A stretch of DNA of 64,000 nucleotides from Myxococcaceae bacterium (GTDB lineage Bacteria; Myxococcota; Myxococcia; Myxococcales; Myxococcaceae): positions 38,671 to 102,670 of the forward strand of contig JADGHL010000004.1 of the NCBI GenBank assembly GCA_019686135.1. The letters run 5' to 3'. The notes under the pieces are model-generated. The model ran no database searches, had not been told where the DNA came from, and saw only the letters and a program-made list of their open reading frames with translations. Position 1 is the stretch's first letter; the number at the start of each line of letters is the position of its first letter. Made by a program: the position numbers and the translations under genes. Of the stretch, positions 26,343 through 34,061 are shown piece after piece.

Positions 26343-27452
26343 ATGGGTCTTTCAATCGGCATCGTCGGGCTCCCCAACGTGGGCAAGTCCACGCTCTTCA
26401 ACGCGCTGTCCGCGGCCGGCGCTCAGGCGGCGAACTATCCCTTCTGCACCATCGAGCCGAACATCGGCGTGGTGCCGGTCCCGGACGAGCGGTTGGACAA
26501 GCTCGCCGAGCTGGTGAAGCCAGAGCGGGTCGTCCCCACCTCGCTGGAGTTCGTGGACATCGCGGGGTTGGTGCGCGGCGCCTCGAAGGGCGAGGGGCTG
26601 GGCAATCAGTTCCTCGCCAACATCCGCCAGGTCGACGCGGTCCTGCACGTCCTTCGCTGCTTCGAGGACGCGAACGTCACCCACGTGGAAGGCGGCGTGG
26701 ACCCGAAGCGGGACAAGGAGATCATCGACATCGAGCTCGGGCTCAAAGACCTCGAGACCATCGAGAAGCGCCGCGAGAAGTCGCTCAAGATGGCCAAGGC
26801 CGGCGGCAAGGCCGGCGAAGAGGCGAAGGCGGACGTCGCGCTCTGCGAGAAGGTGAAGGCGGCGCTGGATGCGGGCGTGCCGGTGCGCGCGCAGAAGCTC
26901 ACCGACGAGGAGCGGGCCGCGCTGCGCGACCTCTTCCTGCTCACCGCCAAGCCGGTGCTGTACGTCGCCAACATCTCCGAGTCGCAGCTGGCCGACGCGC
27001 AGAACGATCCGCACGTGAAGCAGGTCGCGGAGATCGCCGCATCGGAGGGCGCCGAGTACGTGGTCCTGGCCGCGGCGATCGAGTCGGAGATCCAGCAGCT
27101 CCCGCCGGCGGACCGGAAGGGTTTTCTGGAGAGCGTCGGGCTGACGGAGCCCGGGCTGCACAAGGTCGTCCGCGCCGGTTACAAGCTGCTCGGGCTGCAG
27201 ACGTACTTCACCGTGGGCCCGCAGGAGTGCCGCGCCTGGACCATCCACAAAGGGTGGAAGGCGCCCCAGGCCGCCGGCGTCATCCACTCCGACTTCGAGC
27301 GCGGCTTCATCAAGGCCGAGGTCATCTCCTACGAGGACATGATCCGCCTGGGCAGCGAGGCCGCGGTGAAGGAGAAGGGCCTGCTCCGCGTGGAGGGCAA
27401 GGACTACGTCGTGCAGGACGGCGACCTGATGCACTTCCGCTTCAACGTGTGA
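26343..27452 (+). CDS. ychF: Ribosome-binding ATPase YchF/OLA1
   Basis: 369 residues, the usual length. The P-loop is GLPNVGKST. The G4 site reads ANISE, the NxxE form that makes this Obg-family GTPase prefer ATP. The central coiled coil (KRREKSLKMAKAGGKAGEE) and the C-terminal TGS domain (YFTVGPQECRAWTIHKGWKAPQAAGVIH, about 285-368) are complete. ATG 26343 is chosen because it gives the standard N-terminus and lies 9 nt after TAGATG (26328-26333); ATG 26331 in the same frame is possible. Confidence 0.95.
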   Translation: MGLSIGIVGLPNVGKSTLFNALSAAGAQAANYPFCTIEPNIGVVPVPDERLDKLAELVKPERVVPTSLEFVDIAGLVRGASKGEGLGNQFLANIRQVDAVLHVLRCFEDANVTHVEGGVDPKRDKEIIDIELGLKDLETIEKRREKSLKMAKAGGKAGEEAKADVALCEKVKAALDAGVPVRAQKLTDEERAALRDLFLLTAKPVLYVANISESQLADAQNDPHVKQVAEIAASEGAEYVVLAAAIESEIQQLPPADRKGFLESVGLTEPGLHKVVRAGYKLLGLQTYFTVGPQECRAWTIHKGWKAPQAAGVIHSDFERGFIKAEVISYEDMIRLGSEAAVKEKGLLRVEGKDYVVQDGDLMHFRFNV

Positions 27453-27456
27453 GCCG

Positions 27457-27972
27457 ATGGCCGCGCTGCTCGAGCGGCTGGGGCGTGACGGGCTGCTCAA
27501 GCGCGGGGTGACGCCTGAGCCAGAGTCGGCGCCGCGCCCCGGGCCGCCGCACCTGGAGCTGCTGACGCTGTGCGAGCGCGGGCTGTTGGACGGCGGGCTG
27601 TCGGTCGCGCTCGGCGTGCGGCCGGATGAGCTCATCGGCCCGCTGTGTCAGGCGATCGGCGGCAGCGCGACGAGGCTCCGGGTCGTCGACGTGCGCGATG
27701 GGCCCGTCCTCGAGCTGCGCATCCGCTACGGAGAGGTGGAGGAACCGTGGGAGGTCGAAGATCTCCTGGCGCTCGTCCACAACCTCAACGACCTGTTCGC
27801 GGGCGATCCGAAGGCGCGGGCGGTGGCCGTGCTGGGCGAGTGGGAGGACGCGCTGCAGCTGTGGTGTGTGCACAAGCGCGACCTCCCGAAGCTTTGGCGC
27901 GCGGACTATTTCGCGCCGCGGAACCGGCAGGAGCTCGCCCGCTTGTTGGCGGTTGCCGGGCAAGGTCGGTAG
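27457..27972 (+). CDS. Hypothetical protein, 171 aa
   Basis: Soluble protein starting 4 nt after ychF. The predicted fold mixes helices and strands (LELLTLCERGLLDGG, VLELRIRYGEVEEPWEVEDLLALVHNLNDLF, RAVAVLGEWEDALQLWCVHKRDLPKLW). The strongly amphipathic, ordered sequence shows it is real, but I do not recognise the family. Close spacing to ychF suggests co-transcription. Confidence 0.65.
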   Translation: MAALLERLGRDGLLKRGVTPEPESAPRPGPPHLELLTLCERGLLDGGLSVALGVRPDELIGPLCQAIGGSATRLRVVDVRDGPVLELRIRYGEVEEPWEVEDLLALVHNLNDLFAGDPKARAVAVLGEWEDALQLWCVHKRDLPKLWRADYFAPRNRQELARLLAVAGQGR

Positions 27973-27975
27973 CCT
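27970..27975 (+). promoter_or_regulatory. Candidate -10 element of the candidate selenoprotein gene
   Basis: TAGCCT ends 6 nt before the ATG at 27982 and overlaps the stop of the preceding gene. No Shine-Dalgarno lies between. It fits the leaderless pattern seen at many first genes here. Confidence 0.35.
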
Positions 27976-27981
27976 TCGGGC

Positions 27982-28389
27982 ATGACGCGAACCCTCCTGT
28001 TCTCCGTAGGGGCAGCCATGGCGCTCGCCTGGGCGGCCGGCTGCAAGGCGCACGAGACGACGTTCAAGCTGCTGGACCTGAAGGCGGCGCAGGCGGCGCA
28101 CACAGCCCACGCCGTCTTCGTGGACGCGAACACGCCCGAGTTCCGCGCGAAGAACGGCGTCGTGCCAGGGGCGATTCTCCTCGACAACTACAGGACGTAC
28201 GACGTGGCGACGACCCTGCCGGCGGACAAGAACACGCCGCTCGTCTTCTACTGCACCAGCCGGACCTGAACCGCCTCTCACACGGCCGCCGGTCGGGCGG
28301 TCGAAGCGGGCTACACCAACGTGTCGGTGATGGCGGACGGATTCAAGGGCTGGAAGGAGGCGGGGAACCCTGTAGAAGAGGTGGAGTGA
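27982..28389 (+). CDS. Candidate selenocysteine-containing rhodanese-like lipoprotein (in-frame TGA, codon 96)
   Basis: Read through the TGA at 28267-28269 this gives 135 residues: a lipoprotein signal (ALAWAAGC), a rhodanese fold (VFVDANTPEFRAKNGVVPGA), the loop FYC-TSRT-U-TAS, and an uninterrupted family C-terminus (AGRAVEAGYTNVSVMADGFKGWKEAG). The paralogue at 29389-29808 has FYC-ANEK-C-GAS and AGYTDVNVM, so the TGA falls exactly on its second Cys. A SECIS-like hairpin follows the TGA. The distal TGA (28387-28389) overlaps the GTG of the next gene. Rhodanese-like selenoproteins have been predicted before in bacteria. A nonsense mutation or a sequence error of Cys TGC/TGT to TGA is the alternative. 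No selA/B/C/D gene is in the window. Confidence 0.7.
28283..28303 (+). promoter_or_regulatory. Bacterial SECIS-like hairpin after the in-frame TGA
   Basis: CGGCCGCC (28283-28290) pairs with GGCGGUCG (28296-28303), eight pairs with one G-U, closing a GGUCG loop (28291-28295). The loop starts 22 nt after the TGA. Bacterial SECIS elements need a stem directly after the UGA with a small loop having G in its first two places, about 16-37 nt away; the GGUC loop core is the same as in E. coli fdhF. High GC makes chance hairpins common, so this supports but does not prove recoding. Confidence 0.55.
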
Positions 28390-29024
28390 ATGACGCGCCA
28401 CTGAACGTGCCCACGCCGAGCGGCGTGCTGGTGCTCTTCGATCCCGAGACCCTCGAACACCGCCGCCGCGCGCCGCGCGAGTGGACGGAGAACCGCGCCG
28501 AGTTGGAGCGTGAGGTCGCCGCGGCGCACGTCGCGGCGCTCCCGTTGGGCGAAGGGCAGAAGGCGGCGCTGGTGTCGATCGAACAGGGCGCACCGCCCGC
28601 GGATCCCGGAATCGTCACCGCGCGGGTCCGCGTGAAGCACCGCGGGTTGTTTCTGGGCGACCGGTCGGAGCTTCCGTCGCAGGCATGGGGGAAGCGGCGC
28701 TGGAACGCGTGGGACTGGCTGTTCGCCGTGTTCCTCGTCTCCATCATCCCTTTCGGCCTGTGGATCGTGAGGTTCAGCGCCGACATTCTGTGGATCCTCT
28801 TCGGCACGGTGGCGCTGTTCATCGTGCTGCTGATTCCGCTGAGCTTGCCGTTCATCCGCAGCGGCTGGGGCTTCGCGCGGCGGAGCACGATGCCGCCGAA
28901 AGACCATCCCGACCGGATGCTCGCCTTCGAACCCGGGGAGTACCTCGTCGCGCTGCAGCGGCGCGGCACGGACGGCGTGCGCGAGCACGTCTCGCTGTGG
29001 TTCGGGCGTTCTGTAAGCGGCTGA
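28386..29024 (+). CDS. Hypothetical membrane protein
   Basis: 212 residues from GTG 28386, which overlaps the distal stop of the rhodanese gene (GTGA). The first half is soluble and charged. Two adjacent membrane helices follow (WNAWDWLFAVFLVSIIPFGLWIV and FSADILWILFGTVALFIVLLIPLSLPFI), then a short tail. The family is unknown. The overlap implies that ribosomes reaching 28387 start this gene, which argues for translation past the TGA at 28267. Confidence 0.65.
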   Translation: MNDAPLNVPTPSGVLVLFDPETLEHRRRAPREWTENRAELEREVAAAHVAALPLGEGQKAALVSIEQGAPPADPGIVTARVRVKHRGLFLGDRSELPSQAWGKRRWNAWDWLFAVFLVSIIPFGLWIVRFSADILWILFGTVALFIVLLIPLSLPFIRSGWGFARRSTMPPKDHPDRMLAFEPGEYLVALQRRGTDGVREHVSLWFGRSVSG

Positions 29025-29036
29025 CGGCGCCGTCCC

Positions 29037-29201
29037 TCAGGACGCAGGCTGCAGGACCCACGACGGTCGGGGCTCGCCGGAACGCTGGAGCGCACCCGGC
29101 GCGCCGACGACCGTGAACGTCTCGACCTCCGCGGCCTTGCCCTTGACGGCTTCCGCGGTCATGGTTGCAAGCCAAACGGGGCCGGTGCCGTCCGGAAACA
29201 A
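29037..29201 (-). other. Short ORF or gene fragment in a 364-nt stretch (29025-29388) with no firm gene
   Basis: Minus-strand reading of about 54 codons from TTG 29201, with an in-frame TGA just before it. The middle (PVWLATMTAEAVKGKAAEVETF) looks protein-like, and VKGKAxEVETF recalls the last strand of nucleotide-cyclase-like domains. The plus strand has another protein-like run at 29250-29350 (ELGAMEQQLKEEDLAGAD). Neither has a convincing start, so this stretch may hold remnants of lost genes. Confidence 0.25.
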
Positions 29202-29388
29202 TCAGGAAGGCACGGCCGCGCAGCGGCGGCGCGCTCGGCTTTGCCGTGCCCTGCCCGCGTGCGGGACGCCCTCGGCGCGGAGCTCGGGGCGATGGAGCAG
29301 CAGCTCAAGGAGGAGGATCTGGCTGGAGCAGATCCCCTCCGAGACGCAGGAAGCGCCCCGCCTGGAGTGAGCGGGGCCGGCAGCGGAC

Positions 29389-29808
29389 CTACGAGCGCGG
29401 GGTCTCGACCGGCGCGCCGGCCTTCTTCCAGCCCATGATGCCGGCCTTCATCACGTTCACGTCGGTGTAGCCAGCGCTGACCGCCTTCTTCGCCGCCTCC
29501 ACGGACGCGCCGCACTTCTCGTTCGCGCAGTAGAAGATGAACTTCGCGTCCTTCTTGTCGCCCAGCTCCTTCGCCGGCTCGAAGGTCTTGAGGGTGATGA
29601 GCTTCGCGCCCGCGACGATGCCGTACTTCGCGCGGGTGTCCTGGTTGTTGGCGTCCACGAAGGTGGCGGTGCCGCTCTTCTGGATGGCGATGGCGTCCTC
29701 CAGCTTCACGTGCTTGATGGACGCCTGGGCGTGATCGTCACACGCGAACGCGGCGGCGGGGACGGCGAGGACGGCGGCAACAGCGACGACGGCATGAGAC
29801 AGTCGCAT
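29389..29808 (-). CDS. Periplasmic rhodanese-like protein, cysteine form
   Basis: 139 residues with a cleavable signal peptide (VVAVAAVLAVPAAAFA). The rhodanese domain has FVDANNQDTRAKYGIVAGA, the active loop FYCANEKCGAS with two cysteines four residues apart, and NVMKAGIMGWKKAG. Single-domain rhodaneses move sulfur via a persulfide on the loop Cys; the second Cys could act as a resolving or metal-binding partner. It lies 1.1 kb from its candidate selenocysteine paralogue and is the Cys reference for that TGA. Start ATG 29808. It follows pdxA by 74 nt on the same strand. Confidence 0.85.
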   Translation of the reverse strand: MRLSHAVVAVAAVLAVPAAAFACDDHAQASIKHVKLEDAIAIQKSGTATFVDANNQDTRAKYGIVAGAKLITLKTFEPAKELGDKKDAKFIFYCANEKCGASVEAAKKAVSAGYTDVNVMKAGIMGWKKAGAPVETPRS

Positions 29809-29882
29809 GGCGTGACTCCGTGAGAGGGTGGAACGGTCGACTTTCATGCCGGGCCGCGCCCCGCCATGCAACGCCTTCCGGA

Positions 29883-30863
29883 TCAGCGCGCGGCCAGCCG
29901 CGCAGCAGACAACAGCGCGGCGATCATCGGGTCGGCGCTCGCCACACCTTGTCCGGCGATGTCGTAGGCCACGCCGTGGTCCGGCGAGGTGCGCGGGACG
30001 GGCAACCCGAGCGTGACGTTCACGGTCCGTTCGAAGTCCAGCGCCTTGGCCGCCACGAGGCCCTGGTCGTGGAACATGGCCAAAACCGCGTCGAAGCCGA
30101 TGCCCCGCGCCGCGCGGGCGAAGAGCCCGTCTGCGGGCAGCGGGCCGTGCACGTCCAGGCCTTCGGCGCGCGCGCGTTCGATGGCGGGTGCAATCACCTC
30201 CACCTCCTCGCGGCCCAGGAGCCCGCCCTCGCCGGCGTGCGGGTTGAGGCCGCACACCGCGATTTTCGGCCGCCGGCCGACCACCGGCTCCAGCGACCGC
30301 GAGAGCAGCCGCAGCTGCGACACCAGCTTCGGCACGCTGAGCAGAGCGGCCACGCGCGTCAGCGGGACGTGGTTGGTCGCCAGCGCCACGCGCACCCGGG
30401 GCCCGTCCATCAGCATCAGCACCTCGACACCGAAGGCCTCGGCCAGGACCTCGGTGTGGCCCATGAACGGAATGCCCGCGCGGGAGATCTGCTCCTTCGA
30501 CACCGGGGCGGTGCACAGGGCGTCCACCGCGCCGCGCCGCGCCGCCAGGATGGCCTCCTGCACGTAGGCGTACTGGGCGCGGCCGCCGGCCAGAGTCGGC
30601 GCACCGGGCCTGCGGTCCGCCTCCGCGAGCGTGCTCACCTCGACGATCGCCGGCGCCAAGCCGCCGGGTTCGAACGGCGCGGGCACACGCGGCCAGGTGG
30701 CGAACACGTCGAAGCGCTGCAGCACGCCCCAGTCGCCGAACACCACCGGGCGAAGCGCCGCGCGCACGCGTGCATCGTTCAGCGCAGCGGCGACGATCTC
30801 CGGGCCGATCCCGGAGGGATCGCCCAGCGAGATGCCCACGATGGGGAGAGCGCCGTCGGCCAT
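29883..30863 (-). CDS. pdxA: 4-hydroxythreonine-4-phosphate dehydrogenase
   Basis: 326 residues, full length. PdxA oxidises 4-phosphohydroxy-L-threonine in the DXP-dependent route to pyridoxal phosphate. Seen: GDPSGIGPEI at the start, CTAPVSKEQI, GHTEVLAEAF with a metal His, GLNPHAGEGGLLGREE, MFHDQGLVAAKAL with another metal His, and RTSPDHGVAYDIAG. It starts 9 nt after the surA-like gene; the surA-pdxA pair is an old arrangement also known from E. coli. Confidence 0.95.
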   Translation of the reverse strand: MADGALPIVGISLGDPSGIGPEIVAAALNDARVRAALRPVVFGDWGVLQRFDVFATWPRVPAPFEPGGLAPAIVEVSTLAEADRRPGAPTLAGGRAQYAYVQEAILAARRGAVDALCTAPVSKEQISRAGIPFMGHTEVLAEAFGVEVLMLMDGPRVRVALATNHVPLTRVAALLSVPKLVSQLRLLSRSLEPVVGRRPKIAVCGLNPHAGEGGLLGREEVEVIAPAIERARAEGLDVHGPLPADGLFARAARGIGFDAVLAMFHDQGLVAAKALDFERTVNVTLGLPVPRTSPDHGVAYDIAGQGVASADPMIAALLSAARLAAR

Positions 30864-30872
30864 CGCACCCGG

Positions 30873-31844
30873 CTACAGCTTCAGCTTCACTTCCACCGCC
30901 GCCTGCGAGCGCAGCTCCTTCACGTGCTCGGCGGTGTAGTGGTCCAGCTGTTCGCGCATGATCCGCTCCTGGAGCTCGGCCTTCATCTCCTCGAACGGCT
31001 TCACCGACCCGCTGCGCCGCTCCTCCACCTTGAGCACGTGCCAGCCGTAGCGGCTGCGGATCGGATCCGACACGCCGCCGATGGGGAGCGAGAACGCGGC
31101 CTTCTCCACCTCGGGCAGCATCACGCCGCGCTTGAAGAAGCCGAGATCGCCGCCGTCCTCCCGCGAGGGGCCTTCGCTCTTCTGCTTCGCCAGCTCGGCG
31201 AAGTCCACGCCGGGCTGGCGCGCCTCCTCGGCGATCGCCTGCGCCTTCTTCCGCGCCGCCTCCACCTCCTCCGGCTTCGCGTCGGAGGGGACCTTGATGA
31301 GGATGTGGCGGGCGTGGACCTCGGCGTCGGCCTGCTCCAGCCGCGCCAGCTTGTCGTATTCGGCGCGCAGGTCCTTCTCGCTCACCTTCACCTTGCTGCG
31401 CACCTTGAGGTTCACCAGCTTGAGCTGGCGCAGGTGCTTTTTCATGAAGTCCTTGTACTGGGAGAGCGTGTAGCCCTCTTGGCGGAGCGCCTGCTCGAAC
31501 TGCTCGGGGTCCATGTTGTTCTGCTTGCGCATGTCCTCGACCGCCAGGTCCGCCTCCTGGTCGGTGACGACGATGCCGAGGTCGTCCATCTCCTTCTCGA
31601 GGAGCTTCTCGGCGATGAGCTGATCCAGCGCGGTCTGCAGCGCGCGGTGTTTGAGCGCGTTGCGCTGGGCCGGGTCGCCCTGATGGTTGGCGGCCGTCAG
31701 CTCCGGCGCCGCCCGCTGTTCGACCTCCGAGTACGGGATGATGTCGCCGTTGACCACCGCGGCGACGCGATCCACCAGCTCGGCCGAGGCCAGGGTGGCA
31801 ACCAGCAGCGCTCCGGCGCCCAGGGCCCGGTGCAAGGGCTTCAT
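30873..31844 (-). CDS. SurA-like periplasmic peptidyl-prolyl isomerase
   Basis: 323 residues with a signal peptide (ALGAGALLVATLASA). An N-terminal SurA-type chaperone region (VDRVAAVVNGDIIPYSEV ...) precedes one parvulin domain at about 178-275 (HARHILIKVP, GGDLGFFKRGVMLPEVEKAAFSL, RYGWHVLKVEE). E. coli SurA has two parvulin domains; one is common in this phylum. It probably escorts outer-membrane proteins. Its ATG overlaps the stop of the preceding PPIase gene (ATGA), and pdxA follows. Confidence 0.9.
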   Translation of the reverse strand: MKPLHRALGAGALLVATLASAELVDRVAAVVNGDIIPYSEVEQRAAPELTAANHQGDPAQRNALKHRALQTALDQLIAEKLLEKEMDDLGIVVTDQEADLAVEDMRKQNNMDPEQFEQALRQEGYTLSQYKDFMKKHLRQLKLVNLKVRSKVKVSEKDLRAEYDKLARLEQADAEVHARHILIKVPSDAKPEEVEAARKKAQAIAEEARQPGVDFAELAKQKSEGPSREDGGDLGFFKRGVMLPEVEKAAFSLPIGGVSDPIRSRYGWHVLKVEERRSGSVKPFEEMKAELQERIMREQLDHYTAEHVKELRSQAAVEVKLKL

Positions 31845-32857
31845 CGGTGCGACTCCTTCGGCGAAGGCGTGTTCGCCTGCGGCCGGCCGGTGATCGACTG
31901 CAGCACCGGCTCGTTGATTGTGACGGTGGCCTCCTGCCGGAGGCGGGCCACGTACGCGCGCTGCGCTTCGGCGCGCTTGAGCTCGAGGATCTTCGCCTCC
32001 ACCTCCCGGCGGGCCTCGGTCAGCTCGAGCTGCCGGGCGGGCTTCTTCTCCAGCACTTTGAACAGGTGGAAGCCGTACTCGGTGGCGACGACGTCGGACA
32101 CCTGCCCCACGCCCAGCCGGAACGCCACGTCGTCGAACGCGGGGGGCATCTGGCCGCGCGCGAAGAAGCCGAGGTCGCCGCCCACCTTCGCGTCGGCGGA
32201 GAGCGAATACTTGCGCGCGAGGTCCGCGAACTTCTTCCCCTGACGCAAGAGCTGCTGGACCCTGCGCGCCTCGTCCAGCGTCTTCACGACGATCTGCTGC
32301 GCGTGCACCCGCTCGGGAAGGGAGAACTCGTCCTTGTGCTCCTCGAAGTACTGGCGGATCTCCTCCTCGGTGACCGCCACGCGCGGGTAGACGTGCTCGT
32401 CGAAGAGCTTCTCCACCACCAGCAGCGCCGCGGTCTTGCGCTTCAGCTCGGCCTGCGTGAGCTGGCTCTGCACCAAGGCCTCGTTGAAGCCCTCCGCCGG
32501 ATAGTCCGCGCTGATCCGCATCACCCGCCGGTCCACCTCCTCCGGCCGCGCGGTGATGTTGAGCTTCGCCGCCGCCTGCAGGAGCAGACGCTGGTCAATG
32601 AGCTCGTCGAGGAGCGCCCGCCGCATCGGCTCCACCTGTTCGGGGGCGCGGGGGTCCAGCGCGTCGACGAACTGCAGGTTGCGCTGGAACTCCTTCTCGA
32701 ACTCTTCGCGCGTGATGAGCTCGCCGTTGACGATCGCCACCGTGTTCCCGTCGATGGCGCTCGCCTGCTTCTCGTGGCAGCCGGCGAGCGCCGCGGCCGC
32801 GCACGCCACCGTGAGGGCGGTCGGAACGAGAGAGGGGTGCCGGCGCGGGGTGTTCAT
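31841..32857 (-). CDS. Parvulin-type PPIase lipoprotein
   Basis: 338 residues from ATG 32857. The lipobox is LAGC. An N-terminal SurA_N-like region (NTVAIVNGELITREEFEKEF) is followed by a parvulin domain at about 190-285 (VHAQQIVVKT, GGDLGFFARGQMPPAFDDVAF, EYGFHLFKVLEKK). As a lipoprotein it resembles PrsA, but in a Gram-negative setting it would sit on the outer or inner membrane, facing the periplasm. It is second in the trio of PPIase genes. Confidence 0.88.
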   Translation of the reverse strand: MNTPRRHPSLVPTALTVACAAAALAGCHEKQASAIDGNTVAIVNGELITREEFEKEFQRNLQFVDALDPRAPEQVEPMRRALLDELIDQRLLLQAAAKLNITARPEEVDRRVMRISADYPAEGFNEALVQSQLTQAELKRKTAALLVVEKLFDEHVYPRVAVTEEEIRQYFEEHKDEFSLPERVHAQQIVVKTLDEARRVQQLLRQGKKFADLARKYSLSADAKVGGDLGFFARGQMPPAFDDVAFRLGVGQVSDVVATEYGFHLFKVLEKKPARQLELTEARREVEAKILELKRAEAQRAYVARLRQEATVTINEPVLQSITGRPQANTPSPKESHR

Positions 32858-32891
32858 CAAGGGTTTCTCTGGGGCCGAAGTCGCCCGGGCG

Positions 32892-33926
32892 CTATCGCAC
32901 CGGCGGGCCAGCGACCGGAGGGATGTAGCCGGGCGGGGGACCCTTCGCATCCTTCGCCGGCGCCTTCATGTCGATTTCCATCTTCGCCAGCACCGCGTCG
33001 TTCAGCGTGTATCCGGCTTTCTGCTTGAGGCTGTCGACGAACTTGTTGAAGTTCTCCTGCCGCCGCTCGTAGAGCAGCCGGCTCTGGATCTGCGTCTTGA
33101 CCTGATCCACGCCCAGGTTGAGCGCCGCCTGACGGCCCTGGAGCTTGAGGATGTGGAAGCCCTTTGGCGTGACGACGAGGTCGGAGACCTGGCCCACCTG
33201 GGTGAGCGTCTTCGCGGCCGCGGCGACCTCCGAACCGTACTGTGCGGTCAGCTCCTCGTTGGAGAGGTAGCGCATGTCGCCTTTGAGGGGCTTCGTCTTC
33301 GCGTCGTCCGAGTTCTCGGTGACGAGCTGCCCGAAGCCGGCGTAGTCCAGCGGTTGGAGCGCGCGCGCCTTCGCGAGGAGCTCTTCCGCCTTCTTCTTCT
33401 TCGCCGCGTAGTCCGGCGACTTCGGATCGGCGGCGATGAACAGGTGCGACATCCGCACCATCTCCGGCTTCACGTAGTCCGACTTGTGCTTCTCGTAGTA
33501 CTCCGCGACCTCCGCGTCGGAGATTGGGGTGGGCTTTTCATCGAGCTCCTTCTGGATGAGCCGCTGCACCATCACCTTCTTGGCGGTCTCGATGACCTCG
33601 GGATCGTTCTGCAGTCCGCGCGCGGCCGCTTCCTGGGCGAGCAGCTCGAAGCGCACCAGCCCTTCGACATAATTCTTGCGCTCCTGCACCGTCTGGTAGC
33701 GGGCGCGGGCGAAGGGGCTCATCTCGGCGAAGCGCTCCTTCAACTCCTCCACGGTGATCGAATCCCCGCCGAAGGTGGCGACCGGCGTCCCGGTGCCGTC
33801 CCGGTTGTGCTTGAAGTTCATCCCAGTGCTGGAGCTCTTCTGGCACCCGGCGAAGGCGATCAGCGCAACCGCCGAGGAGGCGAGCGCCAGGGTGGCCAGA
33901 CTTCGGCGGTACGGAATCAGGCTCAT
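32892..33926 (-). CDS. Parvulin-type PPIase lipoprotein, diverged
   Basis: 344 residues; ATG 33926 behind GGAGAG. The lipobox is FAGC. The N-terminal region (PVATFGGDSITVEELKERFAEM) has the SurA/PrsA form, and the parvulin domain (about 180-285) is recognisable by RMSHLFIAADP and PKGFHILKLQGRQ but has an insert and a weak core (GDMRYLSNEEL instead of GGDLGFF), so isomerase activity is uncertain. It ends in a Pro-rich tail. It is the first gene of the operon that continues to pdxA. Confidence 0.85.
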   Translation of the reverse strand: MSLIPYRRSLATLALASSAVALIAFAGCQKSSSTGMNFKHNRDGTGTPVATFGGDSITVEELKERFAEMSPFARARYQTVQERKNYVEGLVRFELLAQEAAARGLQNDPEVIETAKKVMVQRLIQKELDEKPTPISDAEVAEYYEKHKSDYVKPEMVRMSHLFIAADPKSPDYAAKKKKAEELLAKARALQPLDYAGFGQLVTENSDDAKTKPLKGDMRYLSNEELTAQYGSEVAAAAKTLTQVGQVSDLVVTPKGFHILKLQGRQAALNLGVDQVKTQIQSRLLYERRQENFNKFVDSLKQKAGYTLNDAVLAKMEIDMKAPAKDAKGPPPGYIPPVAGPPVR

Positions 33927-34061
33927 GCAGGTCTCTCCTCGAGAGGGCGCACAGCTACCACGGTCCAGCGGACGCAACAAAAGCTCTATGGGCGCGGGAA
34001 AATTCCACGGCGCGCGTTCGGAGTTGATCTGTTTCGTTGCCGGCGGCAACCAAGCGGCGTG

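Noticed and set aside
29202..29204. A second in-frame TGA on the minus strand as another selenocysteine site
   Set aside because: The sequence before it is not protein-like and no homologue with a Cys there is visible.
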